DNA of 64,000 bases from positions 127,972,115 to 128,036,114 of the forward strand of contig NC_056525.1 of the NCBI RefSeq assembly GCF_019175285.1, written 5' to 3'. The DNA is from Sceloporus undulatus (lineage: Eukaryota; Chordata; Lepidosauria; Squamata; Phrynosomatidae). Below are positions 10,301-22,300 of this stretch, one piece after another; the stretch's first letter is position 1, and every line of letters starts with the position of its first letter. The notes below the pieces were generated by a model that saw only the letters and a program-made list of their open reading frames with translations, searched no databases and was not told where the DNA came from. The translations under genes were made by a program, and so were the position numbers.

Positions 10301-13300
10301 TCCTGATGGCAGCCATGGGACCCCCTGGAGGAGGGCGCACAGTGATATCCAGCCGACTTCAGAGCCGCTTCAACCTCATCAACATGACCTTCCCCACAGT
10401 AAGGGCTGCTTAGGCATTCAGAGGGTGGGCCTGCTGGGAGGGCTCCGGGGCCAGGGGTTAATCAGGCAATCATAGCCAGAGGCACCACCGGCCCTCCCTT
10501 CCCATCTCTTGGGGTGAGGGATGGATGGGGGAGCCAAAGGCTGCCACACAAGTGGCCCAAAGGGCTTGTCCAGATGGCCTTTTGGTTGCCAGAGCCTCTC
10601 TGTGATCAAGGGGGAGCATGGTGGCTGCAGTGTTCACCTCTGTAGACCTGACTTCCGAGCAGCCTTTGCTGTTCTGCATAATGCTGAGTGACAACAAGGC
10701 CTGGTACAGTGCTTCCTCGGGTTACGAAATTAATTCGTTCTGCGGCCGCTTTCGTAACCCGAAAAGCCTTCGTAAGCCGAAATGCCATAGGCGCTAATGG
10801 GGAAAAGCCGCGATTCCGTGCGAAAAAGCCGAAAAAAGCACCAAAATTTTTTTCGTAACCCGAAAAAACATTCGTAACCCGGAACAATTATTTCCTATGA
10901 GATTTTTTCGTATCCCGGAAATTTCGTAACCTGGGTATTTCGTATCCCGAGGTACCACTGTATCCAAAATCAAAGCTGTGAGGCCGGGAGGCATTTGTGG
11001 AAGGCGAGGGAGGTGCTGTTGGCAAGGTAGCACTGGCCAGGACATTGCGGTGCCTGAGGCATGGATTCCAGACTGGTGCCTCTCCTGCTCAGTCCTGGGA
11101 GGGCACTATCCAGCAAGACGTTCTCCCCTGTGCAGAGTCTTTTGAAGTAAGCAGATCTCCCTGCTGCCTTGCGCCTGTGATGAGTCAGATTGGTCCAACA
11201 ATCCCTCCACAAAATCCATGGCTTGTGGCATCTGCCTCATTGTACATCAGATGTTTGATAGCAGGCCTGACTGACAACTGTAAATACCAGTTCATCACAT
11301 TTAGAGCATCCTTATAACAACACTCATCAGGTGTGTCCCAGCAATACTGATGGAGGCTGCCTATTTATTTATTTATTCAATATGCTGCCTTTTTCTTACA
11401 TGGGATCAAAGGTGGCACACAGCATGAATGAAAACAAGATACATCTAAAAAGCATTGTGTAGCGGGTTGTGCATTGGACTATGACTCTTTAGACCAGGGT
11501 TCGAATCCCCGCACAGCCATGGAAACCCACTCGCTGACCTTGGGCAAGTCACACTCTCTCAGTCTCAGAGGAAAGCAAAGGAAACCCCCCTCTGAACAAA
11601 TCTTGCCAAGAAAAACCTACGATAGGGTCATCATAAGTCAGAAACGATACAACAGCAACAACATCTTTAAAAAGCTCCTAATGATAATTAACTTGAAAAA
11701 TTAAAGAAACTACAAGTGAGCCAGTTGTGTTGGACTATGACTTTGAAGATGAGGATTCGATTCCCAGTTGGCAATGAAAACAATCGTTGACCTTGGACAA
11801 ATCACATGCTGTCAGTCTTAGGGAAAAGCAATGACAAAACTCTTTTGAACAAATCTTGCAAAAAAAACCCACATCTCATGATAACCTTAGGGGAAGACTT
11901 AGGGCTGCGGTAAACTGGAAAGACACACAACAACAACAAACCACAGTAAAGCATCAGGCCTATAAAGCAATGTTGCCTCATTTTAAAACATGACAATAAT
12001 AATAAAAATGCAACACACACCTCCCATTAGTAGACCTTTCTGTGTGCCTATTCAGTTCTGAGGCAGAAGAGTGACTTCAGCCCCAAAATCAGATGCAACA
12101 TCAGCAAGATAAGAGTGGTAACCCTGGACAAGTATTTTTGCTCCTGGAAAACTCCAACAGTGGTATTATTGCTCAGTTTCCCCAAGTCGTCTCTTGAAAC
12201 TGGAAGTGGGCTTCCTGTTACTTGGAATTTTCTCTTTTTTTGGTCTGCTTTCCCACATTTTGTGGGGTGGTACAGCCTGTGGTGGCTTATGGAGATGGAA
12301 AATGGACCCATGGACTGCCAGGTTTGCCTAGCCTTGCCAATAAGGCAAGGGCTTTTCAATGATGGGATACACTTCTAGCTGGGTTCCAGCATTTTTAATT
12401 TTTGTTTTGGGTAAAAGAGTTTTTAGATTTCATTTAAAAATTACTCAAATGTCTTAATGAATAATACCAAGGTATCCTCCTTCTGGGCTCCAGCTGTTTC
12501 ACTACTTACAGCAGAGCATCTGGGCTCTTGTGTCTCCCAGCATGACTGTGGGGCACCTAACCAGCCTGTGGCCCACTATTATGGATGGATGTCACTAACT
12601 TCTGTGGCAGGGATACCAACTTCCTGTTGAGGTTGACACTTTCCACAGGCACTAGTTCTATAGCACAGCTTTCCCTCAGCTGAGAAAGGCCAGAAGGGTC
12701 CCAATGACAGGTCACATCCAGAAGGGGATCAGTGACCACCATTTCTTCACTTCCATCCCTGGGCTTGTGCGTGTATGGGCAAGTTGGTCCCTCTTGCATG
12801 CCTTTGCTACCACCATCACCCCTACACTATAATTTTCCCCTTCCTGAATAGGATTCCCAAATCCGGCGCATCTTTGGCACCATGATAAACCAGAAGTTGC
12901 AAAACTTTGATGAGGCAGTGAAGCCCATTGGAAACGTCATAACCGAGGCCACGATGGAGCTCTACAACAGTGTTGTCCAGAAGTTCCTGCCTACCCCGGC
13001 CAAGATCCACTACCTCTTCAACCTGCGCGACATTTCCAAGGTAGAAGGCCTGTTCTGTGGCCAGAGGGGTTTGCCTCTGGGGAGGACTCTGCCCTCCAAG
13101 TCAGGGAGAGCATGTGAGTGGGTGCAGAGCAGGGGCAGAGGGCCGCAGCGGAGGGTTCCCTTCTCAGGGATTGCACACCCACAGGGCTCTCTGCCCTCCT
13201 TTCTGCTTGGGCCAAGGGGACGGGAGGCAGGAGGTGTGCTTTGCTTGATGTAACTCAGTACACATGGAAGGGGGCAGTTCACCCACACGTTCCAGACTCA

Positions 13301-16300
13301 TTCTGCCTCAGGCAAGGAAGCAAGTCCTTGTTAGCTCTTCGCAGCCGAGAGTTAGGGAAGCTTTCCACTTTCCCCTCCGCGTCTCCCTGACATCTTCATT
13401 CTTTATGCATATATATGTGTGTATATTTTTTTTGTCTGAATGCTGTGGCTTTCTGAGAATAAAAAACTGCTTTTCTTTCTTCTTCCATTTTCATGCCTTC
13501 TGGAACTGTGGTGAGATTGTTCTTGCAAAATCATTGGTGATCACACAAACATTCCCAGTCGGACAACTCCGACATCTGGGTTGCTGAGCAGCCATGAGAC
13601 AAGGGTTAATGTTACATTTTTTGTGTTTTGTTTTAAATAATGCTCCTTCATGCAAGACTAAGGGCTGGGAGCATTAGGATTCCAGGCGAGCACATTTCCT
13701 TCCCACCTGTGCTGCAGAGCTCACATCAAAAGTGTTCAGAAAGTTAGGAGAGAGTTTGAAGATATCAAACGCCACTGAACGTTTGTCCTGGCCCAAGCCC
13801 TGGAGCTGTGCTCAAACACATCAAGTGCCAGCAGGTTGCATGTGAACTAGGCAAGTTGTGCTGCCAGCCCCAGAGTTCCCACACAGTTGAAAGAGCAGCC
13901 AACTAGAAGGCGGAGGAAATGGTGAAGGCTTCTTATTCTTGGGCCACCAGCCATGATGGCTGGGACTTTTTGGAAGCTGTAGTCCAAAAGAGTCCTGCTC
14001 CCAAACTCTGGTTTTGACAAACAGCCCAGGGCTGCTTCAGAATAGCCTTTCTAGCATAGATGTTGCCTGACTTCTGTGGTAGCAAAGAAATTCCAAATTG
14101 GGATGTAAGCTCTAGGTCCAGCCTCCTTTAAGAGTCTCCAACCTCCCTCCACCTCCAGGCAGTAGTCAAAAATATGAATGACAATGGCCTTCCTTGTGAT
14201 GAAAGGGTGGATAGGTACAGGAACCAGCACCACCTGTCTCTAATGCTCGTGTCATGGGAGTCATGGGTGTGATAGGCCTTGGTGGCAATCTGTTGACCTG
14301 TCTGGTTCTGTTTCTCCCCTTGCTCAGGTGTTTCAAGGCATGCTGCGGGCCCACAAGGACTTCCACGATACCAAAGCCAGCCTCACACGTCTCTGGCTTC
14401 ATGAGTGCTTCAGGTAGAGATGTCCTGAAGGCTTCTTCCTGCTGTTTCTGGTAGATGGGCCTTGGAGAAGCATTGGGGTAGTGGAGCAAGGGATGGGTGC
14501 CTTCTGAAACATCTGGGTCAAGAAATAATATAACATAGGAGCCCCCTCTGAATGCTGTTCCTTGCAGTAGTTGTGTAGCCCTGGGCACCATGATTCCTTG
14601 GGGGCCTCCTTTTGTACAGTGTCATCGTTCTTGGAAAGGGGGCTCTCAAAAGCCAGTAGAAACCACAAAGAAGAGTCCTGGGGTATTTCTGCGGTAGGAG
14701 AAGAGGCCAAAATTGATGCTCAACTAGAGCAGTTTGTAGGTGGTCATGGTTCTGGATTGCCTATAGGGAGAAAGAAGGGCTGTGGATGAGTGGATCCTGC
14801 TTTTCCTAGGAGCCTCTTCTCTGTCCTTGAGGCTATTGGCTTGCTTTCCATGGGACCAGGTGCACACAGAGGCCTCTAGCAATGTATGTATTGAAATGGG
14901 TACCTGCAAGCCCCAGAACACATGGATTCTTTCTCCTCTGCTCCAGGGTTTTCTCTGACCGTCTGGTGGATGCTGCAGACATGGAGGCCTTTGTGGTCCT
15001 CTTGAGTGAGAAGCTGGGCTCATTCTTTGACCTGACCTTTCACAACCTCTGTCCCAACAAGCGCTCCCCCATCTTTGGTTTGTACCTGCTGCTGTTTGTA
15101 GAATTTGTATCCTTTTTTCCCTACACATGACATTCAAGACACAGTTTTTACGCCTAAGAAATATGCCCATTGTTTATCCAGGCTGATGTGGATAATTGGG
15201 ATTATGATTTCAAGGAAATCAAAGTTTGGGAGCCGTAGCAACTACAGTGGGAGAAAGCCGGGTGAAGTGGTTTGAGTGCTGGATTAGGACTCCTGGAGAC
15301 CAACATTCAAATCCCTGCTCAAGAATGGAAACCATTTGGGGGAAGGCAATGGCAACCCTCCTCTGAATAAATGGCCAAGAAAAACCTAGGATGGAGTTGC
15401 CATATGTTCAACTTCAAGGCACATAACAATAACAACAGCACTGACAATCCTTCATGTTTATTTCCTGCCAGGCTCTATGCAAAATTGTCCCAAACCATCT
15501 ATTTCCCCCCCCATCCCCATCCCCCCAAAAAAACCCCAAAGTTTGCTGATCTATTCTGAACTTGCACAAAAATGCCTGGACAGATCAGCCTAAGTATAAA
15601 ATATTAGGTTTGGTCATAATGGGTTGAGAAACCTTCAAAACATACCAAACACTTAGATGTTGGTTTTGCATGTAGTTGATTGATCAGGTCAAAAATATTG
15701 CTGTGTAATAATTAATTTAAGTGTTGTTAAGCATATTCCACTAGTTCCAGTTTAAGGAGAAGGGAGTTACAGGATGTTCTTGGCTCTCAGGGCTTTCTGC
15801 CTCTGGTTCTAGAGGAGTGGGTATAAAAAGCTGAATGACCGGAGCACTGGGAGGATGGAAGGAAAGCTCACTGGGGACTTGGGGTGATTGTTCTCTCCAG
15901 GGGACTTCATGCGCAATGTGTACGAAGACCTGACAGACATGGGTGTCCTGAAGGCAGAGATGGAGCGTGCACTGGGTGATTACAACCGGACGCCGGGCAT
16001 GGTGCCCATGAGACTGGTGCTTTTCCGTGATGCAATTGAACACAGTGAGTGTGTAGAGTTACAGTGCTGGATGTTACAGAATGATTTCCATCTGGGTGGG
16101 ATACAATGTGGTCTGGAAATGATACGGAACATCTTTGCCTTGGGGATCCTTTCTGGAAGATACTTCCCAGCACTTACAGTCAAAAGCCACTAAGCTGGTG
16201 TTTTCACAATTTTCCCATGGCAAGACAAAAGATGGAAGGAGCAGTAGAAAAACCTGGGGGGGTTACAAAGGGAAAACGACTATTAAGCTTGACGCTCTTC

Positions 16301-19300
16301 CACACTGCAGAAGTAGGCCAATTTGACACCACATCAACTGTCATGCATCTGTCCTGTGGAATCCTAGGTTTTGTGGTTTGGTGAGGTATTCAGCCTGGTC
16401 TATCAAAGAGCTCAGGCACCTCACCAAACTACAGATGCCAGGATTCTGTAGCACAGAGTCATGGCAGCTAAAGTACTGTTAAACTGTTTTATTTCTACAG
16501 TATGGAAATACCCTAAGCGAATGAGGCTAGAGCTTGAAAGCATTACTTACAGTGGGCTACAACTTGCAATACAACTCATCCAGCACAGCTACTGGCCATG
16601 CTGTCTGGGGGACTTGGGACTTTATCAAGCTGTGGTTATTGTACAAAAAAACCATTGTCTGGGGCACACAACTTGGTACCCCATTCTGCTTCCATTGTGC
16701 CTACCTAGTGCTTTTTTCCCCTGCAGTAACCCGTATTGTCCGGGTGATCAGTCAGCCACGAGGGAACATGCTGCTGGTGGGCATTGGAGGCAGTGGGCGC
16801 CAGAGCCTGGCACGCTTGGCCTCATCCATCTGCGAATACTACACCTTCCAGATCGAGGTCTCCAGGCAATATCGGAAACAAGAATTCAGGGAAGGTAAGG
16901 ATGTGCTCTTGTTTAAACTCTAGGACCCAAGTTGTAAACCCACTCCTATGTGGCTTCTCCTTTGAGTGGCCCTTACTGTCTCTTCTTTGTCACAGATGTC
17001 AAGAAGCTCTACCGTCAGACAGGAGTAGACCTGAAGCCCACTACCTTCCTCTTTGTGGACACCCAGATTGCAGATGAGTGCTTCCTGGAGGACATCAACA
17101 ACATCCTCAGCTCTGGGGAGGTGCCCAACCTCTACAAGCCAGATGAATTTGAGGAGGTGTGTGTGTGTGTGTTTTGTGTCTCTGGAATGACCAAGTAGGT
17201 GGGGGAGCAGTGGGAGTCATATATCCCCACTTCATACCATCTCCTTCCTGGACTTTGTCTCCTCCTTTCAGTGATTTCAAATGGTGCCTCTATGTCCAAG
17301 ACATTTTGAATTTTTTTTATTTGCCTACAGCCATCTTGGATGGGAGAATTCTGGGAGTTGTGTTCTGGAAATGTACTTCTCCAAGTTCTGTGCAGAGAGT
17401 GCATAATTTGTCAACCCAGAAGTACTGCAGTAAAAACATGCTAGAGGGCCACACTTGGTTCCAAAAAGATATGCCTTGGCCCAGACCCAGAGATGTAGGG
17501 GGAAAACCCTGTTATACCTTTGGATCTTCGACTCGGTCCAAGGCTGCCTATGCTGGCCTTGGGAATCTGTGGCCCAGCCCTGGAGTCTCTTTTCCACATC
17601 AGTACTGAACTCTGGGAAACATGAAAAAGTGGATGAGTTGCACACTCTGGGGATGTGCAGAGTTCTTGAAGCTCTTTAGTGATAGTAGCCATCTCCACTG
17701 CACACCAAGGCTTAAGGAGTAAAGTTTCTAGGCAAGTATGAGCCTCCCTTTCCCTCTTGCCCTGGTATTTCCATCTCACTTGTAAAAAATTAGACAAAGC
17801 TGCTTTATCTTGGATCAGATTCATGGTCAGTCTAGCCCAGTCCAGGCTTCCTCCCATTGGCATCACAAAGCCTCTCGCAAAAAGAGGATTTTCCTTCCTT
17901 CCTTACTGAAGATCTGGAGATACCAAGGTTTGAGCCTGGAACCTTGTGGATGCACAGTAGCTGTTCCTTCTGGGGGTTGTAGCTAAACATCTGGAGGACC
18001 ACACAGTGTTCACCTCTAGGTGAAACCGTGGGGATCTTTGCCACTATCGAGTGAGTGCTGGCTCTTCCCACTGCTTTGCTTGTGGCCCATGAAATGCTTG
18101 TGAGTTCCCCCATGGGGAGATGGGGAGCACTTCCAAAGTTGGGGTTGTCCCTTCATTGCCTCTAGCCATCCTTAAGTTCTGCCTCGCCGTTGTTTCTCTG
18201 CGGAGCATTCAAGCCCAATCTAGCCTCTTTCTCACAAATGCTCTTTTTCTTACCAGATCCAAAACAACATCATTGATGCGGCTCGAAAAGAGGGCATCCA
18301 GGAAAGCCAAGACAGTCTCTTTGCCTACCTCATTGAACGGGTGCGGAACAACCTCCATGTTGTGCTGTGCCTGAGCCCCGTGGGTGATCCTTTCAGGTAA
18401 CCCAGTTTCTGTCTAGACAGCAAGCCAGTAGGTTTTGCTTGGAGCAACAGTGACCCCTGGTGGACACGAGTGGCTTAAAGCGGGAAAGTGTTGACAAAAT
18501 GGTGCTGGTCTAGTAGGAAAGAAGGAGAAAATGACCCAGTGCAAAGTGATAAGCCTAGCTGAAGTCACAAAGGGCAAAACAAAGAATGAGAGACAGGGAG
18601 AAGGAAGGAATTAAAAGAGAATGCAGAGGTGCTGAGTGCGCAACACTTCAGGGCCTCTCTCCATTCTATGGCTGTTCATGCAGTCTGATTATAAAGGTCC
18701 TTCCAGGATACCAGTTCACTCCATGTGTCTGAGGAAGTAGACCTAAGTCTATGAAAGCCTATGCTACATGTCTATCGTTCAGTTAGTCTCAAAGGTACTA
18801 CAACATCCCTTTGCAAACTGATATTACAGACTAACACAGCTATGTATAAATTCCACTCCTTTGCCTTAGGAACTGGATTCGCCAGTACCCTGCCCTGGTG
18901 AACTGCACCACCATAGACTGGTTCTCTGAATGGCCCAAGGAGGCACTGCTGGAGGTGGCAGAGAAGTACTTGGAGGGCGTTGACCTGGGAAGCGTGGAGC
19001 GGGGAAGTCTAGATACGGTGAGGGGCACAGAGCATCTTTTGAATTCTCTGCTACCAAGGTTTTGCTCCTTCCTGATGCTCTTCTTCTTCCTCCTGTCTAG
19101 ATGCAAAAGCGAGTGGCTAAAATCTTTGTCACCATGCACTGGTCTGTGGCCAGGTACTCGAAGAAGATGATGCTGGAACTTCGGCGCCATAATTATGTCA
19201 CCCCTACCAACTACCTGGAGCTAGTCTCTGGCTACAAGAAGTATGTGCCTCTCTCTTTTGATATCTTCAGGGAAGTGGCCAGGCAGAATGTTTTAGAACT

Positions 19301-22300
19301 ATGCCAGGGGGAGCTTGCTGACTGAAAAATAGCTCCAGACATGGACATGGTACTGGCACTTCTTTGATAGAACCTATTTCCTAGGAGAGAGAGAGACGGG
19401 AAATGTGGCCCTGCTGATACTATCTCATCCCTCAGTACCATCAGATGTAGTGACATACCAGACTGTCTCTGAGTGGGAGGCTCAGAGATACTGTGTTTCC
19501 ACTTCTGCTGTGGGATTGGGTTGAGAAAGTGGATTTAGGGGGATTTTTGCTTGACTCTCCAGTCTTTCGTCTGCAGGGTCCTTTGAGAATCCATCTCAGC
19601 AGGTGTAGAGGTTTGAGTGTTGTGGTTTGAGCATTGGACTACAACTCTGCAGACTAGGGTTCAATTCCCAGTTCATCCATAAAACCCACTGGGTGACAAT
19701 GGGCAAGTCACAATCTCTCAGCCTCAGAAGATGGCAACGGCAAACCCCTTTAAACAAATCTTGTCAAGAAAATCCCATGATAGCTTCACTTTAGGATCGC
19801 CATAAGTCAAAAATGTCTTGAAGGCACACAACAACAACAACAAAGAGTTGGAAAAGGTGCAGGAAGGGCAACTAGCATTATCAAAGAGCTAGATCATCTC
19901 CCTTAGGAAAAAGATTATAAATTTGGGTTTGTTTGTTTGTTTTACTTTGAAGAAAAGATGGAAGGAACACAAGGTATATAAAATGTATATAAAATGATGC
20001 ACTGTAAGAACAGAGTGTTAGATTAGGTACTGATTCATCATGACTATTCTAATGTACTTAAATAAATCTGTTGGGTTTCCCACATAAATAAATATTACAT
20101 GTTACATCCAAATAAATGAATGCAAGTAAGTGATTTTAGTTATATCATATAGGAGATAAGAAGTGATTCCAAACATTGCTGTAAGTGGCATTATTTGCTG
20201 GTGGAAAGCCATTTTTAGGCAGAGCACTGTCACTGATCTGGTTTGTGTAGAAATCCTTGGGGAACAGATGAGCAAGAGATGAGGAAATAGTGATCTCTGG
20301 CTCCCTTTTTATGGCCCCGATGCTCCTGGCAATCCCAAAAATATTCCAACATTTTTAAAAATAAAAAATAAAAATGTGTGCTGATCTTCAGGCATTTTTT
20401 CATCCCAAACTGGTCAAAACAATTAAAAAACAACAACATTTTGAGCAATTTATTTCTCCCATTCATAAGAGCATGCCTAAACCCCTCAAAGCCCAGAAAT
20501 AATCAGCCAAAGATTGCCTAAAAAACCAGCCAAAAGTGACATGACAAAGCCCAACAGCGAGGCCCATGGGGGGAAGCACAGGGCACGAATTGGCTCCGGC
20601 CTCCTCTACAGTTGCCACCCCTTGGTTACACTCATCTCCTGTTCATTGCTTTTCCCAAGGCATCTCTAGGAACATAAAGTTGGACTCAATAAGGGCTTCA
20701 GTCTTATCTGGCTTCAGAGCTCCTCTTCTTTCTAAGAGGTTTGTGTGAAATGTTCCTGGAGAAACAAGCCTTCCTCTTCTTCCCTCTGTGCAGGCTCCTA
20801 GCAGAGAAGCGGAAAGAGCTGTCAGACCAAGCCAACAAGCTCTCCAATGGTCTCTTCAAAATCGACGAGACTCGTGAGAAAGTGGAGGTGATGACGCTGG
20901 AGCTGGAGGAGGCTCGGAAGAAGGTTGCAGAATTTCAGAAGCAGTGTGAGGAATATCTGGTCATCATTGTCCAGCAGAAGCGAGAGGCTGATGAGCAGCA
21001 GAAGGTGAGCGGCTGAGGCTGGGTTCCCTGTTTGTAGTTGTGCTAGTGGTAGGCTTGTGGTCCTCACAATGCTCCTCTTTCCCGTCTCCCCACAGACAGT
21101 GACTGCAAACAGTGAGAAGATTGCTGCCGAGGAGATCAAGTGCAAATTATTGGCTGACAATGCTCAGAAGGACTTGGAGGAGGCCCTACCTGCTCTGGAA
21201 GAGGCCGTGAAGGTAGACGGGTGTGGAGAGCTGCCACAGAGCAGCTCTGGAGAACATGGAGATTGGAAAAGCTACTTTTTTAGATTATAGCTCCGAGAAT
21301 GCCCTCGCCAGCAATGTCCAAAAAAGAAGAAAAAGAAAAGGAATTTCTCAACATCACCCCATAGGTCTTTTTTTTTTTTTTTTTTTTTTTGGTTTTTTTT
21401 TGAATGCTGGAGCTGCATTTTATTAAATATCTAACAGGACTTACAGCACTTTTTAAAAAATCTCTTTCAAAAATGTATTAGTTCCATAAATCCACTATCA
21501 AAACAGAGAAGTCCAAAGGGCTATGATTTATCTGTCTGGTTATCCTAGGCCAGCTGCACCCTCCACTTGATCCTGACAGATGCCTCATACCCCTCCTTGT
21601 CACTTCACAGTTCCTACTGGCTGGGTGGGTTTGGTGGTTTTTGGTTTTGGCAAGGTTGGTCACCAAGGTCAAGGACTTTCTTCCAGTGTTCATGCTTTGT
21701 CTCATCCAACTGCTGGGGACAGTCTCTCCTAACGGGTCCTGTGTCTTTCCATCTGCCCAGGCTTTGGAATCACTGAACAAAAAGGACTTGACTGAGATCA
21801 AGTCATACGGCCGCCCTCCCACCTTGGTGGAGACTGTTATGCAAGCTGTCATGATCTTGCGAGGGAATGAACCCACGTGGGCAGAAGCCAAGAAGCAGCT
21901 GGGTAACTACATTTAGTTTCTTGTTATATGTCTCCTAGTCAACTCTGATTTATGGCACGCCTGGAATATGGATTTCTTGGTGGAAGAATGAAAGGAGACA
22001 TAGTCCCATGTGCAGTGCAATGGTCAATTTAAAAAAAAAGCCCGATGTGTTTTGGCCTTGTCATCAATTGGCCTTTTTTCAGGGGCTATTCTAGAGAAAT
22101 TTTAAGTAAATAAGCAAGTGGATTTCTTGGGAAGATTTTTTCAGAGGGGGTTTGCCATTGCCATCCTCTAAGGCTGAGAGAGTATGACTTGCCCAAGATC
22201 AGCCAGTGGGTTTCCACGGCTGAGCGGGGATTTGAACCCTGGTCTCCCAGTGTTCTAGGCCAACACCAAAACTGCTACACCATGCTGGCTCATATTTATT

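Noticed and set aside
11455-11942. Two tRNA genes
   Set aside because: Only the B box is tRNA-like; there is no cloverleaf, and SINE bodies and CAA-type tails follow.
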